A DNA stretch of 64,000 bases from Nematostella vectensis (lineage: Eukaryota > Cnidaria > Anthozoa > Actiniaria > Edwardsiidae): contig NC_064044.1 in the NCBI RefSeq assembly GCF_932526225.1, positions 1,929,001 through 1,993,000 of the forward strand. The letters are read 5' to 3'. Within the stretch, counting starts at the first letter, position 1. Each line of letters starts with the position of its first letter. Position numbers and translations under genes: made by a program. Shown piece after piece: positions 61,381 through 64,000 of this stretch. The notes beneath the pieces are model-generated. The model saw only the letters and a program-made list of their open reading frames with translations. It had not been told where the DNA came from and did not search any database.

Positions 61381-64000
61381 TGCTTTGTTCAGGATCCTGT
61401 ACATATTTTATGCACACAAGAACTAACTACATTCCTTGGATAACTTGATTAAGTAGATTCTAACATAGAGCATAGCGCTCGATAGATTGAAATACCTTTT
61501 TTTCCGAGTATACTGTTTTATTTTTCCTAATGTTACTTTTTGGAATTTACATTCGGAAAAATAATTATCGATTGTAACCTTTTGGAGGTTACACTCGTAA
61601 AACAAATTCCCGAATGTAACCCTGAAGCTTTTCCCGAATGTAACCTCCAGTCCGATGGTGACTTTGCTTGGGATAGTTTACGATACCAATAGTATTAAAA
61701 GTAATTTTCATTACAATTCCCTTCAGCAATGCCACGTTAGTCTTTCGTTGCGGGCACTTGACTACTAACGCAGCTACCCGGGTTCGATTACCGCTGATAG
61801 CCTATTTTTATTTCTTTATTCTTTTTTTTTAAATATCGATACTCAATTATACTGTTCTTGGTGTGTCATGACATAAAAAAATGGTATAGGGACATTTTTA
61901 TGTACTCTCAGCATCTTTGATGTGCTCATGCTTTGTTCAGGATCCTGTACATATTTTATGCACACAAGAACTAACTACATTCCTTGGATAACTTGATTAA
62001 GTAGATTCTAACATAGAGCATAGCGCTCGATAGATTGAAATACCTTTTTTTCCGAGTATACTGTTTTATTTTTCCTAATGTTACTTTTTGGAATTTACAT
62101 TCGGAAAAATAATTATCGATTGTAACCTTTTGGAGGTTATACTCGTAAAACAAATTCCCGAATGTAACCCTGAAGCTTTTCCCGAATGTAACCTCCAGTC
62201 CGATGGTGACTTTGCTTGGGATAGTTTACGATACCAATAGTATTAAAAGTAATTTTCATTACAATTCCCTTCAGCAATGCCACGTTAGTCTTTCGTTGCG
62301 AGCACTTGACTACTAACGCAGCGACCCGGGTTCGATTCCCGCTGATAGCCTATTTTTTTTTCTTTATTATTTTGTTTTTATATCGATACTTAATTATACT
62401 GTTCTTGGTGTGTCATGACATAAAAAGAAGGTATAGGGAGATTTTTATGTACTCTCAGCATCTTTGATGTGCTCATGCTTTGTTCAGGATCCTGTACATA
62501 TTTTATGCACACAAGAACTAACTAGATACCTTGGATAACTTGATTAAGTAGATTCTAACATAGAGCATAGCGCTCGATAGATTGAAATACCTTTTTTTCG
62601 AGTATACTGTTTTATTTTTCCTAATGTTACTATTTGGAATTTACATTCGGAAAAAAAAATATCGATTGTAAGCTTTTGTGGGTTACACTCGTACAACAAA
62701 TTCCCGAATGTAACCCTGAAGCTTTTCCCGAATGTAACCTCCAGTCCGATGGTGACTTTGCTTGGGATAGTTTACGATACCAATAGTATTAAAAGTAATT
62801 TTCATTACAATTCCCTTCAGCAATGCCACGTTAGTCTATCGTTGCGAGCACTTGACTACTAACGCAGCTACCCGGGTTCGATTCCCGCTGATAGCCTATT
62901 TTTGTTTCTTTATTTTTTTGTTAAATATCGATGCTTTATTATACTGTTCTTGGTGTGTCATGACATAAAAAGAAGGTATAGGGACATTTTTATGTACTCT
63001 CAGCATCTATGATGTGCTCATGCTTTGTTCAGGATCCTGTACATATTTTATGCACACGAGAACTAACTAGATTCCTTGGATAACTTGATTAAGTAGATTC
63101 TAACATAGAGCATAGCGCTCGATAGATTGATATACCTTTTTTTCCGAGTATACTGTTTTATTTTTACTAATGTTACTTTTTCGGAATTTACATTCGGAAA
63201 AAAAATTATCGATTGTAACCTTTTGGAGGTTACACTCGTAAAACAAATTCCCGAATGTAACCCTGAAGCTTTTCCCGAATGTAACCTCCAGTCCGATGGT
63301 GACTTTGCTCGGGATAGTTTACGATACCAATAGTATTAAAAGTAATTATCATTACAATTCCCTTCAGCAATGCCACGTTAGTCTATCGTTGCGGGCACTT
63401 GACTACTAACGCAGCTACCCGGGTTCGATTCCCGCTTATAGCCTATTTTTTTTTCTTTATTTTTTTAAATATCGATGCTTAATTATACTGTTCTTGGTGT
63501 GTCATGACATAAAAAGAAGGTATAGGGACATTTTTATGTACTCTCAGCATCTTTGATGTGCTCATGCTTTGTTCAGGATCCTGTACATATTTTATGCACA
63601 CAAGAACTAACTAGATTCCTTGGATAACTTGATTAAGTAGATTCTAACATAGAGCATAGCGCTCGATAGATTGATATACCTTTTTTTCCGAGTATACTGT
63701 TTTATTTTTCCTAATGTTACTTTTTCGGAATTTACATTCGGAAAAAAAATTATCGATTGTAACCTTTTGGAGGTTACACTCGTAAAACAAATTCCCGAAT
63801 GTAACCCTGAAGCTTTTCCCGAATGTAACCTCCAGTCCGATGGTGACTTTGCTTGGGATAGTTTACGATACCAATAGTATTAAAAGTAATTTTCATTACA
63901 ATTCCCTTCAGCAATGCCACGTTAGTCTTTCGTTGCGGGCACTTGACTACTAACGCAGCTACCCGGGTTCGATTACCGCTGATAGCCTATTTTTATTTCT
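61381..64000 (+). repeat. Terminal monomers m113-m117 (last partial)
   Basis: m113 and m114 are close copies of each other in the head. m114-m115 resemble m43-m44 (GGGAGATTTTTATG, GTAAGCTTTTGTGGG). m116 resembles m49, m55 and m65 (GCACACGAG, AATTATCATTAC). The array continues past the window, so no array edge is seen at this end or at position 1. Confidence 0.85.

Larger units (their letters stand above)
1..64000 (+). repeat. Satellite array, ~548-bp monomer, 117 head-to-tail copies
   Basis: Every part of the window belongs to one tandem repeat. Taking the start at TGCTTTGTTCAGG (or a variant), monomers 1-117 begin at: 1, 548, 1097, 1643, 2191, 2739, 3286, 3835, 4380, 4928, 5477, 6021, 6566, 7111, 7658, 8206, 8752, 9302, 9850, 10397, 10946, 11491, 12039, 12587, 13137, 13687, 14235, 14781, 15328, 15877, 16426, 16974, 17524, 18074, 18622, 19168, 19714, 20263, 20813, 21360, 21911, 22457, 23007, 23556, 24101, 24650, 25200, 25749, 26294, 26838, 27382, 27931, 28481, 29029, 29574, 30118, 30662, 31208, 31757, 32307, 32853, 33402, 33957, 34506, 35053, 35597, 36144, 36694, 37242, 37790, 38336, 38889, 39439, 39986, 40535, 41083, 41632, 42179, 42729, 43276, 43825, 44373, 44922, 45469, 46018, 46570, 47119, 47666, 48215, 48765, 49314, 49862, 50410, 50955, 51501, 52049, 52598, 53148, 53695, 54243, 54793, 55343, 55890, 56438, 56989, 57536, 58086, 58634, 59185, 59733, 60284, 60832, 61381, 61929, 62476, 63021, 63565 (partial). 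Mean length is 548 bp and all copies share one orientation. Length variation comes mainly from T-tracts, a C indel and a 3-bp GTG indel. Confidence 0.98.

Noticed and set aside
1-64000. CRISPR array
   Set aside because: The period is ~548 bp with no short repeat/unique spacer alternation; the whole unit repeats.

Overview
The whole 64 kb window is one uninterrupted eukaryotic satellite-DNA array. A monomer of about 548 bp (544-555 bp) is repeated head-to-tail in one orientation. I place 116 complete monomers and a final 436-bp partial one, with no unique sequence, transposon insertion or inversion between them. I find no credible protein-coding gene. The short open frames on both strands are by-products of the repeat. 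The DNA is AT-rich by eye, and the tRNA-derived module points to a eukaryotic chromosome with Pol III-type elements. An arthropod or other invertebrate would fit, but the sequence does not identify a species.

Each monomer has three recognisable parts (offsets from the monomer start, taken at the TGCTTTGTTCAGG motif). (i) A head of about 120 bp with BamHI (GGATCC) and AGCGCT sites. (ii) A compact block at about +146 to +265 holding six copies of an 11-12 bp motif (CCGAATGTAACC-like), partly alternating in strand and spaced about 19-24 bp apart; the inverted copies form hairpins. (iii) A 72-nt tRNA-like element at about +350 to +421. It has an A box, a usually perfect B box (GGTTCGATTCC) at tRNA-like spacing, and an immediate T-run that could act as a Pol III terminator. 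The tail is T-rich and includes a 10-bp palindrome (TGTCATGACA).

Above the monomer level the array is layered with local higher-order repeats (HORs). 1-12038: a 13-mer (7.11 kb) with a second copy cut off after 9 monomers. 12039-20812: an 8-mer (4.387 kb) twice. About 22.1-26.8 kb: a 4-mer (2.193 kb) twice. About 25.2-31.2 kb: a 6-mer (3.28 kb) duplicated. 31.2-33.9 kb: 1-, 2- and 3-monomer expansions. 33.9-39.4 kb: a patchwork of monomers seen elsewhere, with two monomers carrying T25-26 tracts. 39439-46017: a 6-mer (3.29 kb) twice. 46018-50409: a 4-mer (about 2.196 kb) twice, including chimeric monomers. 51501-55889: a 4-mer (2.195 kb) twice. 58634-61380: a 2-mer (1.099 kb) repeated. Monomer series are also shared over 30-39 kb. 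This is the pattern expected from repeated unequal exchange or amplification, with breakpoints inside monomers.

The most interesting possibility is that this is a tRNA/SINE-derived satellite presenting over 100 co-oriented Pol III promoter-like (TFIIIC-binding) modules, each beside a dense inverted-motif cluster. The sequence shows the modules. Transcription or protein binding is inference.
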